In this document: positions 1 to 9,912 of the stretch, one piece after another
Layout of the letters: the number at the start of each line of letters is the position of its first letter
How positions within the stretch are numbered: position 1 is the first letter of the stretch
Origin: Notospermus geniculatus
Taxonomy: Eukaryota > Nemertea > Pilidiophora > Heteronemertea > Lineidae
DNA length: 64,000 bases
Direction of reading: 5' to 3'
NCBI GenBank assembly: GCA_002633025.1
Contig: NMRB01000352.1
Coordinates: 39,067 to 103,066, forward strand
Notes under the pieces: model-generated
Database searches by the model: none
What the model was told of the DNA's origin: nothing
What the model saw: the letters and a program-made list of their open reading frames with translations, nothing else
Position numbers and translations under genes: made by a program

Positions 1-544
1 TATATTGATGAGTCGTTTTTGGAGAGGGCTAGTTTCATGGCTAGGAATCTATTTGTTAATCGTTAACCCCCAAACCCATGAGCAGTGAAGAGTTTTCACT
101 TTACAAACAGGAGCATCACGTCTGGTTTATTACACCTCTTCAGCTCATAATGCCAAGGGGACCCAGATTCATGATAGCTATAGGTTCACATGAGTCCTAC
201 TGTGTATCTGCCCCCAGCCACTCATTCGTAGGTCACTGCCATTAATCTTGTAGATGGCAGCGCAGGTCACCACACATCTGATTTCTCTCTTTTTCATAGA
301 TAAGAAATAGAAACGGGTTTCTAAGGTGAAAGTCATCACGTCTTTCTTCCAGATTCGAACCCACGGCCCCTCGCATGAGGCATCAATCGCCAGCACTAAG
401 GGGCAGCACGCCTTAAACCACTTTCTCTCTTTTTCATACAAATAATCACTTCTTTTAAAACCGAAATACCGGTACCATAAAAGCAGTCTCCTCCTATTGT
501 ACTGTACACATAGGTCGCTCTTCGTAGGCTTCAAGCCCCAACAC
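1..544. other. Intergenic, no gene seen
   Basis: No reading frame here looks like a protein. The 122-aa minus-strand frame at 178-546 shows no domain or compositional sign of coding. Nothing repeated was recognised before the inverted repeat that starts at 545. Confidence 0.5.
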
Positions 545-759
545 AAGCCTGCCGCACACGGGAGCTATCTGCTGAGCAAAAAGTTATTCGAGACCGTTTG
601 CTCAGCAGATAGCTCGCGTGTGCGCGTAATTTCGGTGAGTTTGTTGCCTCGCGAGGCAGAAAGCTCGCGTGTGCGCGTATTTTTCGGTGAGCTATCTGCT
701 GAGCAAACGGTCTCGAATGACTTTTTGTTCAGCAGATAGCTCCCGTGTGCGGCAGGCTT
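545..759. repeat. Nested inverted repeat (palindromic element)
   Basis: The left arm from AAGCCTGCCGCACACGGGAG (545) is matched in reverse complement by the right arm ending CCGTGTGCGGCAGGCTT (759). Each arm is itself a palindrome built on AGCTATCTGCTGAGCAAA and its complement, so the motif occurs four times. The centre repeats GCGTGTGCGCGTA around a CTCGCGAGG core. This is the shape of a palindromic MITE. No target-site duplication is obvious and no coding potential is seen. Confidence 0.75.
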
Positions 760-820
760 AAGGTCGATCTATACCCATTGCGTGACGCCGAACTGCCCAA
801 CTTAAACTCGTGATAATTCN

Positions 821-1300
821 ATTGCTGGAGAAAACGAGATGACCTGGGTACCAGGGTACCTGCATGTGATTGGGCACATGTCCCACTAACATCCCCACCC
901 TAGCTCAGCCAGAAACACCTCGGTATTTTCGTAGCCCCACTGAAAGATTTTTCCCTTACCCCCACCCTGTTTTTGTTACAAGCCAACTTTGTCGAGTCAT
1001 TGCTGGAGAAAACGAGATGACCTGGGTACCAGGGTACCTGCATGTGATTGGGCACATGTTCCACTAACATCCGCACCATAGCCCAGCCAGAAACACCTCG
1101 GTATTTTCGTAGCCCCATTGAAAGATATTTTCCCTTACCCCCACCCTGTTTTGGTTAGCTACCAACTTTGCCGAGTCATTGGTGGAGAAAATGAGATCAC
1201 CTGGGTATCGATCAGGGTACCTGCATGTGAATGGGCACGTCTCCCGCTAACATGCCCGCCATTGCTCCCCCTGAAACACCTCGGCATTTATGTGTACAAG
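821..1300 (+). repeat. Tandem repeat, 178-179 bp unit, about 2.7 copies
   Basis: Units begin ATTGCTGGAGAAAACGAGAT at 821 and 999, and a diverged ATTGGTGGAGAAAATGAGAT starts at 1178, giving periods of 178 and 179 bp. Each carries GGTACC sites, an ACACCTCGGTATTTTCG segment and a CCCTTACCCCCACCCTG segment. The last copy decays after about 1300. The array begins one base after a single N at 820, so copy number may have been altered in assembly. Reading frames inside are by-products. Confidence 0.85.
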
Positions 1301-1354
1301 AAACAAAACTTCCCCCTGGCGTGAACTTCATATATATATATGCGAGAAAATCTC

Positions 1355-1850
1355 AAAATCGGTAATGAGAATCGAACATTTAATAGCTTCGGCCTCAAAA
1401 AGTCACTCTGTGTAACTTCATATACATGTATTTGCAAGAAATCTCAAAAACAGTAATGAGAAACGAACATTTAATTGCTTTGGCCTCAAAAAGCCCAAAA
1501 TCGGTAATGAGAAACGAACGTTTAATTCATTTGGGCTCAAAAAGCCAAAAACTCGGCAATGAGAAACGAACATTTAATTGCTTTGGCCTCAAAAAGTCCA
1601 TAATCGGTAATGAGAAACGAATATTTAATTGCTTTGGCCTCTAAAAGCCAAAAAATCGGTTATGAGAAACGAACATTTATTTGGTTTGGCCTTAAAAAGT
1701 TGGTGATAGAATGTGGTGCTGACTTGACCATTCCACATTTTACATCGACCTCGCTAATGAGAAACGAACATTTAATTGGTTTGGCCTCAAAAAGTTGGTG
1801 ATAGAATGTGGTGCTGGCTTGACCATTCCTGACCATTCCACATTTTACAT
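1355..1850 (+). repeat. Minisatellite, ~52 bp unit
   Basis: The core AATGAGAAACGAACATTTAA followed by TTGGCCTCAAAAAG recurs at about 1363, 1455, 1506, 1559, 1609, 1661 and 1755. Four intervals are 50-53 bp and two are 92-94 bp; the last long one carries an extra TTGGTGATAGAATGTGGTGC segment. The short protein frames across the array are translations of the repeat and are not genes. Confidence 0.85.
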
Positions 1851-2061
1851 CGACCAACTCGGGTAAGTAACCCGGGTAAACTTGGTGATAGGATTCGGTG
1901 ATAGCTTGATTAAGGCTAGAAAATTTGGTGCTAGCTTGACACAGTGACGCTCTGGCGTGGGTAGTAGGCCTAGGCCGACACATCCTGCAATGCCCTGTGG
2001 ACATCCACCTCGTTTCGGTGGGGAAGAGGGGCATTCCCTCCTGTGTACTTGCCAATTGTTA

Positions 2062-3030
2062 ATTCACAAATAAACCATGCATAGCATTGAGGAAATGCCA
2101 CTTGATGTAATGGACAAATTTCGCGCCTAGTGCTACAACGTCTGCACATAGGCCTAAATCTGGTGTTAGGAGTTACCGGATACCAAGCTCATAGCATTGT
2201 ATCTCATTCCATAATTTATGGCACAGCTGCTCCAAACACATGAACTGGATCATACCGTCGTGTTCTGATCCCACTGTTACGTCCTCGTTGACAAGATAAT
2301 CCATGAGAATTATGTTGACACGAAGTTAATTCAGGAACAATCAGAAACTCAGGGAGTTTGTCAGCGAATCGAGAAATTTTCACAGCTGTAGTCTGGTTCC
2401 CTGACCTGCTGTATGGTGGCGCTGACTGATGGTGCGATACAGAGGTCAGGCAGGCGCCGCGTCGATACTGAGCTAAAAATAGAACATTAGTCATGCACTG
2501 ACCGTTATGGGATATCGGGATTCGGTGAACGAGTTGTACATTTGTGTGTGAAAACTGTCAAAATGCTGGGTATTCTTTATGTTTTCATTGCACCAGTATC
2601 AGCTCTGCCTCTGCATCGTCCTGTACAGATATCGCAAGAGAAATAATTTCGAAGTTGTAGGGTCAAAAGGCTGCACAATCGGCTTGATGTTCGATGTAGC
2701 GAAACATCCTGTTACTAAGTGACGTCACAGCAAAATTGTCAGGATCTTGACAATTTTAGATCACGTGATCAAGTATTAACGGTGGCGCCTGCCTGACCTC
2801 TGTATCGCACCATCAGTCAGCGCCACCATACAGCAGGTCACGGGAACCAGACTATCACAGCTGCCATTTTGCGATATGACCAAGACGGGATAGAAGCTGT
2901 ACTGTGATTGGCTGGATTCGGCGGAGTTCAGTACTCCGCTGCTTCCCCAACGAAATGGCATGGATGTCGCCAGGGACTGAACCAAGCGCGAGTTGGGGAG
3001 CTGGTTGTGAAGACCCTGGGTGCGAGGATG
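2062..3030 (+). repeat. Dispersed repeat, copy A (interrupted by a MITE)
   Basis: From AATAAACCATGC (about 2068) to GTGCGAGGATG (3030) this matches a second copy at 51838-52301 in the same orientation, with many substitutions. Copy A is interrupted at 2389-2854 by an inverted-repeat element. It also has about 35 extra bases near 2930-2965 (GTACTCCGCTGCTTCCCCAA) that copy B lacks. The family is unknown and no coding capacity is seen. Confidence 0.8.
2389..2854. mobile_element. Non-autonomous TIR transposon (MITE), 9-bp target duplication
   Basis: Terminal inverted repeats of about 70 bp run 2389-2458 and 2784-2854, starting TAGTCTGGTTCC, with one indel between arms. They are flanked by a perfect direct repeat TCACAGCTG (2380-2388 and 2855-2863). 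The uninterrupted target exists at 51838-52301, where the corresponding site reads TTACAGCCG once. Long TIRs with a 9-bp duplication fit Mutator-like elements (family knowledge), but hAT-like 8-bp elements are a near alternative. The 325-bp interior has no open frame, so a transposase would have to act in trans. Confidence 0.88.
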
Positions 3031-4240
3031 AGGCCGACATGACTGACAAGACTTGTATTGTTACATACCCCGTTGCTCTTCCTCCTTTTCTGTGGCACGT
3101 GCGTCTAATTGTTTGACTATAGATGAACAGGATTTGCTTTCCAAGAAGCTGTGTAACGCATCAGTTTTCTGTACAACAAGAATCGACATCAATCTCAGCA
3201 TTTGGTTTCAGAGTTCAAACATTTTGGTTCCAGAAGCCACCGCTAGGGCTAGAAGGCTTCGGCTCTGGCTGCCATCTTTGCGACCAAAATTTGTCGCGAA
3301 TCTGTTTATAGATCATTATGTTGACATCACGGTTTATTTTTAGACTGGGCACGTGGGTGCTAAAAGAAAACAAACATGCCTAATCGCGAGGAATGACAGC
3401 ACCGAGAAAGTTTCTTGATGAGAATGTTTGTATGTGTTACGGCACACTTGACACTAGATGGCGTTATCTTCTATAACACCACCAATCGACGTCATCTTCG
3501 GAGGTACTCGGCTACATTCGGGCGGCCATCGTAACCTACCTCGACTGTATATAGGAGCCTCGGCGTAGTAANGGTAGGCCTAGGCCCCCCCCCCCAATAC
3601 TACTATTTTGATGGCAATGCAGTTCAAATGCCTAGGCCTAGACTTGAACACGCAGTTGTCATCTGTTCTTCTGGGACATTAACCCTAACCAAGTTTCGGT
3701 CCGATTCGATTCTTAGCTTGGCCTCCAGGTGGCCAAAACCAAGTCCTGCAACTTGGGAATGACTTGACCCAGATGTTCGCTCATATGTGCCTCTCTCTGT
3801 CATTAGACTATTATGTCAACGAGTGAGCACATGGTCCATGGACCATTTCATTTGTAATGTGCATCGAATCTGTTTGGGGTAAATTTTCATCAAACTTGAA
3901 CTTGTCTTCACCGGATTCGTAACATCTGACCTACACGCGGAAAGGAAAAGCAGCTCCTGGTTTGTTAAAACGGACGAAAAAAATGTCGGCAATGCTTTAA
4001 CTCGTCAGACATCAGTTTGAATAAATTAAATGCTAATCTTTTTCTCACACATGCCTGAGAGCATGAATATAAAATTTGAAAGTAAATAAATAGAGTGAGT
4101 AACAGGTTGGCCACCATAACAAATCAAGCAAAAGCCTTCGAAACACAAAGTTCAAATGTGAGAGGGTCGTTTGTCACCCCTAAAAAACACTGGTTTGTAT
4201 ATGATAGGTAGTTTGGGTAAACCAGCCCTTTATTTTGCAG
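3031..4240 (+). promoter_or_regulatory. 5' flank and inferred 5'-UTR intron of the TRIM-like gene
   Basis: No protein gene is seen in this stretch. A TATATA sits at 3548-3553, about 25 bp before a single N (3572) and a C11 run. A polypyrimidine stretch ending TTTTGCAG at 4240 is a good splice acceptor 13 bp upstream of the ATG at 4254, and both TRIM paralogues downstream have the same arrangement. I infer a non-coding first exon upstream; its donor was not identified, and the TATA call is weak. Confidence 0.4.
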
Positions 4241-4253
4241 AAAGGATCAAGTC

Positions 4254-6350
4254 ATGGATAAGAAGCAATGCTCTTCAACACAACACGACATCTGCGCCAT
4301 CTGCCTCGAACAGCCGCGAAATGCCAAGTCATTGCTATCATGCACGCACCTATTTTGTGAACGATGTCTGGAGAGCTACATAAAAGGCCACGAATCCCAA
4401 GACAGTGTGGCTTGTCCCACCTGCACAGTCGTGTGTCCTATGGAAGAAATAAAGGCCGACTGGCTGGGCAGTGCTTCTTCGAAACATGAACACTGCAGGT
4501 TGTGCTCCTATAAGGGTCTTGAATCAAGAGCCGAATATTTCTGTGAGAACTGTGATGATCATACACTACTGTGTTCCGATTGTGCGACATCTCATAAATC
4601 ACGTTTCAAACGGCATACTGTAAAACCACTATCGATGTTCGTGCGAATCGCACCATGTCAAAAACACGGAGATAGGCCCTTGGGACTTTTGTGCCTGGAT
4701 TGTGACTCAGTTGTATGTGAAGTTTGCGCCGAGCTGGACCACGATGGACATGAACTCGGAGATATACGGGATGTGATGAATCAGTTATCAGACACATATG
4801 GACTTCTTACTGGTGCTAGTCCAAAAATATCGACCCTGAAAAGCCAACTTCATGATATTCAAGAGCAAGAAGGTCATATTATTGCCAAGGTTAAACAGGA
4901 AGTAGAACGAATCAAGGAAGAAATTGATAAAAAAGGAGAGGAGATTGTAGCATCGATTCGCGCTCATGTAGAGGGAAAACAGATTGACATACAAATCAGT
5001 AACCTGGAGGAGGCCATCCAAGATATCACAGAGCGTGGTAAGGAGATTTTCTCAGAAGGGATTTCTAATGCGGGGCAATATCGTACGGCAGTAAACACAA
5101 AAAACACGTGGGATAAGGCCACTGTCGATGCATCCAAGGAAATGGACGATTTGGAGCATAAACTGCGCGCTGTTTCTGTCCCAACGTTTATTCCGAGCAA
5201 AGAAACGACACCAAGCGTTGGCGAACTTAGATCATCACAGAACAGCACGACATCTCTTGAAAAGGAATCCATTCAGAAAGCTCAAGTGTGCACCTTGATG
5301 CTCGGAGGGAAATTTCAGAGAAATCCTTGCTATAAGATAGATGATGTTCTCGTGTCGAAGCAGAAAATATCCCCAAAAGGTGATTTAAGGACAATTATTT
5401 CATGTTATGAAAGCAACGGAAGTATTGGACAAGTGCTTACAATGACTCCTACTTCACCGAACGAACTATTTTGCACATATACACATAATCGTGAGGTAGT
5501 ATCAGCCGTTTCATCTGACGACTCTCAACTAACAATTCTGAGCAAGATAAATAACACTCAAGGGTTCCCTGTTCCCCACATAGATGCATTTACCTGCGGT
5601 GAAGTTGGAAGAGGTGTATCACCCATTCGTAATGCAAACGTATACATTGATGAACAACAGGTCCCGCTCGCGCTATCCAAAACAAAGCGTAATAACTTTC
5701 TTCTTCTCTGCAAAACTGGGTCTCCACCCCGTTACTCGGTTTATTCGCTGTCAGCGACGTTTGTTCTGTTGAACGGTCCCACTTGGTTTCCGCAGAAAAC
5801 GTCGTCCTTGGGGAACGACAGTCTCAAAATGTGCTACTCTGAATCTACAGGTCTGCTACTTCTCCACAGCAGAAAACAGGGCAAAGTGATTGTCATGTCA
5901 CTGAAATTAAAACATAGCACCTCAAAGGGATTCTTCAGTCATGAGTCGATGTATAACCTAGAGCATTACATCGAAGCTGAGCCTGACCTCCAAGCACCGT
6001 TGGAAGGTCACTACATCATGGACATTTGCTGCGAAGGCGACAAGGTGTACTTATGCACGAAGAAAGGAACGCTGACAGACCAGTCATCAGAGGCGGGACC
6101 GATTCGATTCCACGAGGCCAAGCTTTCATCCGAAAACAAATGGGAGTTTGCATGTATTTCTTTGGTTGATCCACTGGGGAAGCCCTTCGACGAGCTGAAA
6201 AAGGACGAATTGGTGTACATTGGAGTTCATACTGGAACGTTCATATGCATGGTGTGCAGCCCTATTCCCCTGGACGAAGTTGGACTATCAGCCACACCTG
6301 GAGTGAACGTAACGTGGTATTATGGGACGTTACCGGAGACAACACACTAA
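4254..6350 (+). CDS. TRIM-like RING/B-box/coiled-coil protein, single coding exon
   Basis: The protein is 698 aa. A C3HC4 RING lies at residues 14-57 (CAIC, CTHLFCERC, CPTC). A first B-box starts at Cys81 and a second spans about 135-168 (C-x2-H then paired Cys and His). A charged coiled coil covers roughly 190-320. Proteins of this build are usually ubiquitin ligases that dimerise through the coiled coil; that activity is inferred. Residues 330-698 resemble no domain I can name: no SPRY or clear NHL repeats, although segments such as residues 520-545 have an alternating beta-strand look. The ATG follows an acceptor at 4240, and a poly(A) signal lies 238 bp after the stop. Unlike the pair at 12-17.7 kb, the RING is not split by an intron. 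Confidence 0.9.
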   Translation: MDKKQCSSTQHDICAICLEQPRNAKSLLSCTHLFCERCLESYIKGHESQDSVACPTCTVVCPMEEIKADWLGSASSKHEHCRLCSYKGLESRAEYFCENCDDHTLLCSDCATSHKSRFKRHTVKPLSMFVRIAPCQKHGDRPLGLLCLDCDSVVCEVCAELDHDGHELGDIRDVMNQLSDTYGLLTGASPKISTLKSQLHDIQEQEGHIIAKVKQEVERIKEEIDKKGEEIVASIRAHVEGKQIDIQISNLEEAIQDITERGKEIFSEGISNAGQYRTAVNTKNTWDKATVDASKEMDDLEHKLRAVSVPTFIPSKETTPSVGELRSSQNSTTSLEKESIQKAQVCTLMLGGKFQRNPCYKIDDVLVSKQKISPKGDLRTIISCYESNGSIGQVLTMTPTSPNELFCTYTHNREVVSAVSSDDSQLTILSKINNTQGFPVPHIDAFTCGEVGRGVSPIRNANVYIDEQQVPLALSKTKRNNFLLLCKTGSPPRYSVYSLSATFVLLNGPTWFPQKTSSLGNDSLKMCYSESTGLLLLHSRKQGKVIVMSLKLKHSTSKGFFSHESMYNLEHYIEAEPDLQAPLEGHYIMDICCEGDKVYLCTKKGTLTDQSSEAGPIRFHEAKLSSENKWEFACISLVDPLGKPFDELKKDELVYIGVHTGTFICMVCSPIPLDEVGLSATPGVNVTWYYGTLPETTH

Positions 6351-6587
6351 ACACCTCAGCGATTGCTACTTGTGCTTGTTCACAGAGGCGTCTTACTGAC
6401 TATATCGTCGATACACAGAGCAGGAAAACTATCCATAAACGGTTGAGAATGCCTGACCCTGCAACTGTAGCGATTTTGATGGTTAACCAGCTGGAGCAAT
6501 CCAATTCGATGGAGAATGACCTTATTGATGCTGTGTGACTCCTAGATCTTGACGTCAACTCTCCTTTTTCGAGTGGATGGGTGAAGG

Positions 6588-6593
6588 AATAAA
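6588..6593 (+). terminator. Poly(A) signal of the TRIM-like gene
   Basis: AATAAA lies 238 bp downstream of the TAA at 6348-6350, in a position expected for the 3'UTR. The 97-aa frame that overlaps the end of the gene (6245-6538) is treated as 3'UTR because it has no recognisable domain. Confidence 0.6.
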
Positions 6594-6970
6594 ATTTCAT
6601 TTACATAGCTGTATGCAGTAGGCCTAGGCCCTATACTCTGTGGGACGTGGTCACCATGCAACATTCTCAAACGCAGCCATATGGGCACCCACTTTTCAAT
6701 TACAGTGTACATACAAGTAAAATCAAAGGATTTCACGGTAATGTTGAATTTGGTATCGTCAGGAAAGAAACCAGAAGTCGGCGCTGATTTCTATTTCCAT
6801 CGTACGATTGGAATGCGTAATGACCTCTGGTACTGGAGAGTACGGTCACATCACCTAAACTTATCACCAACAGTACTTTGCCAAATGCAACGGGATGCCA
6901 GATGATGCCAACCCGTTTCGATTCTTACAGGAAGTCTTCTACTGCACATGTGATGCTACAGTTGAGGTCA

Positions 6971-7225
6971 GGGGCCTTATTCACGAAAGGCTCGCAAACT
7001 TTGCGTGCACGCAAAGTGCCATTTTTGCAATATTTCTTATTCATGAAACCCACGCATCGCAAAAAATTCGCAAAATCAGCGATCACGCAAATAAATCGCA
7101 ATCGCAACGCAAAGTTTACACGGTATTCACGAAAGGCCCGCAAACTTTGCGCATCGCAAAGTCCCACGCAAAGTGCCAGAATTTTGCGGGAGGTCTATAC
7201 CCGCTCGCAAACTTTGCGTGACAGC
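6971..7225. repeat. TTGCG-rich repeat with GGGGCCTTATTCACGAA end
   Basis: Starts GGGGCCTTATTCACGAAAGG at 6971. The block TATTCACGAAAGGC-CGCAAACTTTGCG occurs at about 6978 and 7125, and a partial CTCGCAAACTTTGCGTG near 7203. Many GCAAA/TTTGC pairs make it strongly self-complementary. The same terminus, reversed, closes the fragment at 9079-9168, and a complete short relative lies at 26459-26576, so this is an internally rearranged palindromic MITE. Confidence 0.65.
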
Positions 7226-7495
7226 GAAGTCTTGGTAATTCACTCTGACCCGGAGCTAATTCTTGCTTCCCATCGAAGCAAAAAATGCTCAGAGGCCAGC
7301 ATGGGAACTAACCCTGATAGGTGGCGCTAATGGATAACTGAGTATTTTCCACTAGAGGCGCTGTAGTCGGTAGATAAGCGTATGAATGATTGGTTCTTGA
7401 CTTCTGTCCATTTTCCAGGTAAAAATGGCATCCCTGTGCTCCAAGCCATATTCACCCATCCGCTGTCCTCCCCCAAATGATTCTTTCCCTTCAGT
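7226..7495. other. Intergenic, nothing recognised
   Basis: No coding, RNA or repeat signal was seen between the two flanking repeat blocks. Confidence 0.4.
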
Positions 7496-7746
7496 TGTCC
7501 GCAGAGGCGGATCTAGGATTTTGGCAAGGGGGGGGGCACCGATAAATGGAACGATTAACGAAAAAAAGACTAGGGTCTGTATCCGAAGCCACTTACGGTG
7601 GTGCTACTCATGTCAACCAGTCAAAGCGGCCCACTGGGGGGGGGGGGGCACCGATAAATGGAACGATTAACGAAAAAAAGAGTAGGGTCTGTATCCGAAG
7701 CCACTTACGGTGGTGCTACTCATGTCAACCAGTCAAAGCGGCCCAC
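7496..7746 (+). repeat. 112-bp tandem duplication beside G-tracts
   Basis: GCACCGATAAATGGAACGAT occurs at 7536 and 7648 and the units agree almost perfectly to GCGGCCCAC (7634 and 7746), with only GACTAG versus GAGTAG differing. Each unit is preceded by a run of 8-14 G. The upstream CAGAGGCGGATCTAGGATTT looks like a transposon end of the hAT-like kind common in marine genomes (inference from general resemblance). Very recent duplication or polymerase slippage at the G-run is likely. Confidence 0.8.
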
Positions 7747-8160
7747 GCCTCGACGGGGACCTCCCCCAGGAAAATTTGAAAATCTGCATGCTCTGATACG
7801 CGTTCTGGGACATTTTCCTGTGATGTTTTGTTCCTTCACAACCACGTCCGAAATCAGTTTTTTTCATGTCAACGTCAGCCAGAAATCTTTGACCTATGGT
7901 TCCACTGGCCCGTTTCATGCGGGGGAGGGACCATAAGGCTCTGAGGGTGGTTTACAAAGGGGGCAGAATAGTTGTACTGGGCACTATTGGTCATATTAGC
8001 AATCGGCCCTGTCCTCCTCAACGTGTGTGTGTGAATGTGAGTGTACTGTTCGCCAAGGGGGGGGCCTTCGCACCCCAACCCCAATCCCGCTGGAGACGCC
8101 CATAACTCTGGTTACCGGTGCGTCGTGGCACCTGCATGGGGAGTGGGGGGGGGGGGGGCG
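7747..8160. other. Intergenic, G/C homopolymer-rich flank of a gap
   Basis: No gene is seen. Poly-G and poly-C tracts near 8056 and 8147 lead into the 918-base gap, so this looks like an unfinished repetitive region. Confidence 0.5.
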
Positions 8161-9078
8161 NNNNNNNNNNNNNNNNNNNNNNNNNNNNNNNNNNNNNNNN
8201 NNNNNNNNNNNNNNNNNNNNNNNNNNNNNNNNNNNNNNNNNNNNNNNNNNNNNNNNNNNNNNNNNNNNNNNNNNNNNNNNNNNNNNNNNNNNNNNNNNNN
8301 NNNNNNNNNNNNNNNNNNNNNNNNNNNNNNNNNNNNNNNNNNNNNNNNNNNNNNNNNNNNNNNNNNNNNNNNNNNNNNNNNNNNNNNNNNNNNNNNNNNN
8401 NNNNNNNNNNNNNNNNNNNNNNNNNNNNNNNNNNNNNNNNNNNNNNNNNNNNNNNNNNNNNNNNNNNNNNNNNNNNNNNNNNNNNNNNNNNNNNNNNNNN
8501 NNNNNNNNNNNNNNNNNNNNNNNNNNNNNNNNNNNNNNNNNNNNNNNNNNNNNNNNNNNNNNNNNNNNNNNNNNNNNNNNNNNNNNNNNNNNNNNNNNNN
8601 NNNNNNNNNNNNNNNNNNNNNNNNNNNNNNNNNNNNNNNNNNNNNNNNNNNNNNNNNNNNNNNNNNNNNNNNNNNNNNNNNNNNNNNNNNNNNNNNNNNN
8701 NNNNNNNNNNNNNNNNNNNNNNNNNNNNNNNNNNNNNNNNNNNNNNNNNNNNNNNNNNNNNNNNNNNNNNNNNNNNNNNNNNNNNNNNNNNNNNNNNNNN
8801 NNNNNNNNNNNNNNNNNNNNNNNNNNNNNNNNNNNNNNNNNNNNNNNNNNNNNNNNNNNNNNNNNNNNNNNNNNNNNNNNNNNNNNNNNNNNNNNNNNNN
8901 NNNNNNNNNNNNNNNNNNNNNNNNNNNNNNNNNNNNNNNNNNNNNNNNNNNNNNNNNNNNNNNNNNNNNNNNNNNNNNNNNNNNNNNNNNNNNNNNNNNN
9001 NNNNNNNNNNNNNNNNNNNNNNNNNNNNNNNNNNNNNNNNNNNNNNNNNNNNNNNNNNNNNNNNNNNNNNNNNNNNNN
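8161..9078. other. Assembly gap (918 N)
   Basis: Undetermined sequence. Long reading frames reported across it are artefacts of translating N. Confidence 0.99.
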
Positions 9079-9168
9079 GTCTTCGTGAATACCACGCATC
9101 GCATAATTTGCGTGCACGCAAACCGATCGCAACGCAAATATTTGCGATCTCTTCGTGAATAAGGCCCC
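9079..9168. repeat. Right end of a GGGGCCTTATTCACGAA palindromic MITE
   Basis: Ends TTCGTGAATAAGGCCCC at 9168, the reverse complement of the terminus at 6971, and carries the same GCATCGCA/TTTGCG interior. The left part is lost in the adjoining gap. Confidence 0.7.
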
Positions 9169-9199
9169 AGGATCTTGGTATTTTCGTAACAAAAATTGT

Positions 9200-9365
9200 T
9201 GAGGTTGGTCTCAGTCTCTGTAATGCTGCGCAGTTCGCGATTGCGTAACAGAGACTGAGTGCCTCAGTCTAGTGATTGAACGTCAAAAACAGAGCAAAGC
9301 AATGCAATGACGTCACGGCGTCATGACGCAGTGCAACACAGACGTCGAAAAAAGGTAACCGCTGA
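9200..9365. repeat. Imperfect hairpin plus partial copy of the GAGGAACCCGC family
   Basis: GGTCTCAGTCTCTGTAA (about 9206) pairs with TTGCGTAACAGAGACTGAG (about 9242). From about 9282 the sequence GTCAAAAACAGAGCAAAGCA, then GACGCAGTGCAACAC and ACGTCGAAAAAAGGTA, matches the interior of the repeat family at 18.9, 29.0 and 32.4 kb. The outer ends are missing. Confidence 0.6.
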
Positions 9366-9469
9366 CAACGGCTATCTGTAAAGCGGTAGTTCTGTTGTAT
9401 CCTAGGTATCTTCTGATTCCCATGTCACTGACTGCCACATGGCCTCTCACTCTCAGACAGAGAGAAATA

Positions 9470-9560
9470 GTGATAGGATATGTTCCGATATCGCCGCCAG
9501 AGAGCGCCAGACGGTCTGATGTCATCTACACACTCCTCCTTGTGATCATAATAGGAGCAT
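9470..9560. repeat. Dispersed repeat shared with 18836-18910
   Basis: GATATCGCCGCCAGAGAGCG, then GGTCTGATGTCATC and GTGATCATAATAGGAG, parallels the segment just before the repeat copy at 18906. At both sites it lies close to a member of the GAGGAACCCGC family, so it may belong to one larger composite repeat. Confidence 0.5.
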
Positions 9561-9649
9561 GTAGTTTGCAGGTTTCTATCACCGTGTATGTACATTTTGA
9601 TTGAAATCCCTCGAGTCGCTGCCATCACTCCCAGTACATCGTAGGAGAA

Positions 9650-9745
9650 TGCGCAGTTTGCGGCATCGCCGCTGGACTTCGATATACATGTATTTGCGGT
9701 ACCGCCGCTGGACTGTGATATGTTTGCGGTACCACCGCGGTGCTC
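9650..9745 (+). repeat. Short tandem repeat, three units of ~37 bp
   Basis: TTTGCGGCATCGCCGCTGGA, TTTGCGGTACCGCCGCTGGA and TTTGCGGTACCACCGCGG follow one another, separated by GATAT spacers. No further structure is seen. Confidence 0.7.
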
Positions 9746-9912
9746 AGCAAAAGCTATTACATTGGAATCCCAACAAGGCTGAGACCCACGATACTTCGGC
9801 ATGATTCGGGATTCGCCGATCGGAGGGTACGAAGTAATTTCCGTGATGTCATTTGTCATACCACAAACTCATTTATAATAGCAATGAGGATGATAAATTT
9901 TAAGGAAGTGGT

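Noticed and set aside
1426-1801. Repetitive small proteins
   Set aside because: They result from the 52-bp minisatellite.
6245-6538. Frameshifted continuation of the 4.2-kb TRIM gene
   Set aside because: The main frame stops cleanly and is followed by a poly(A) signal; the overlapping frame shows no domain.
7996-9192. Six long frames spanning the N block on both strands
   Set aside because: They are translations of undetermined bases; the real sequence at each end is repeat.
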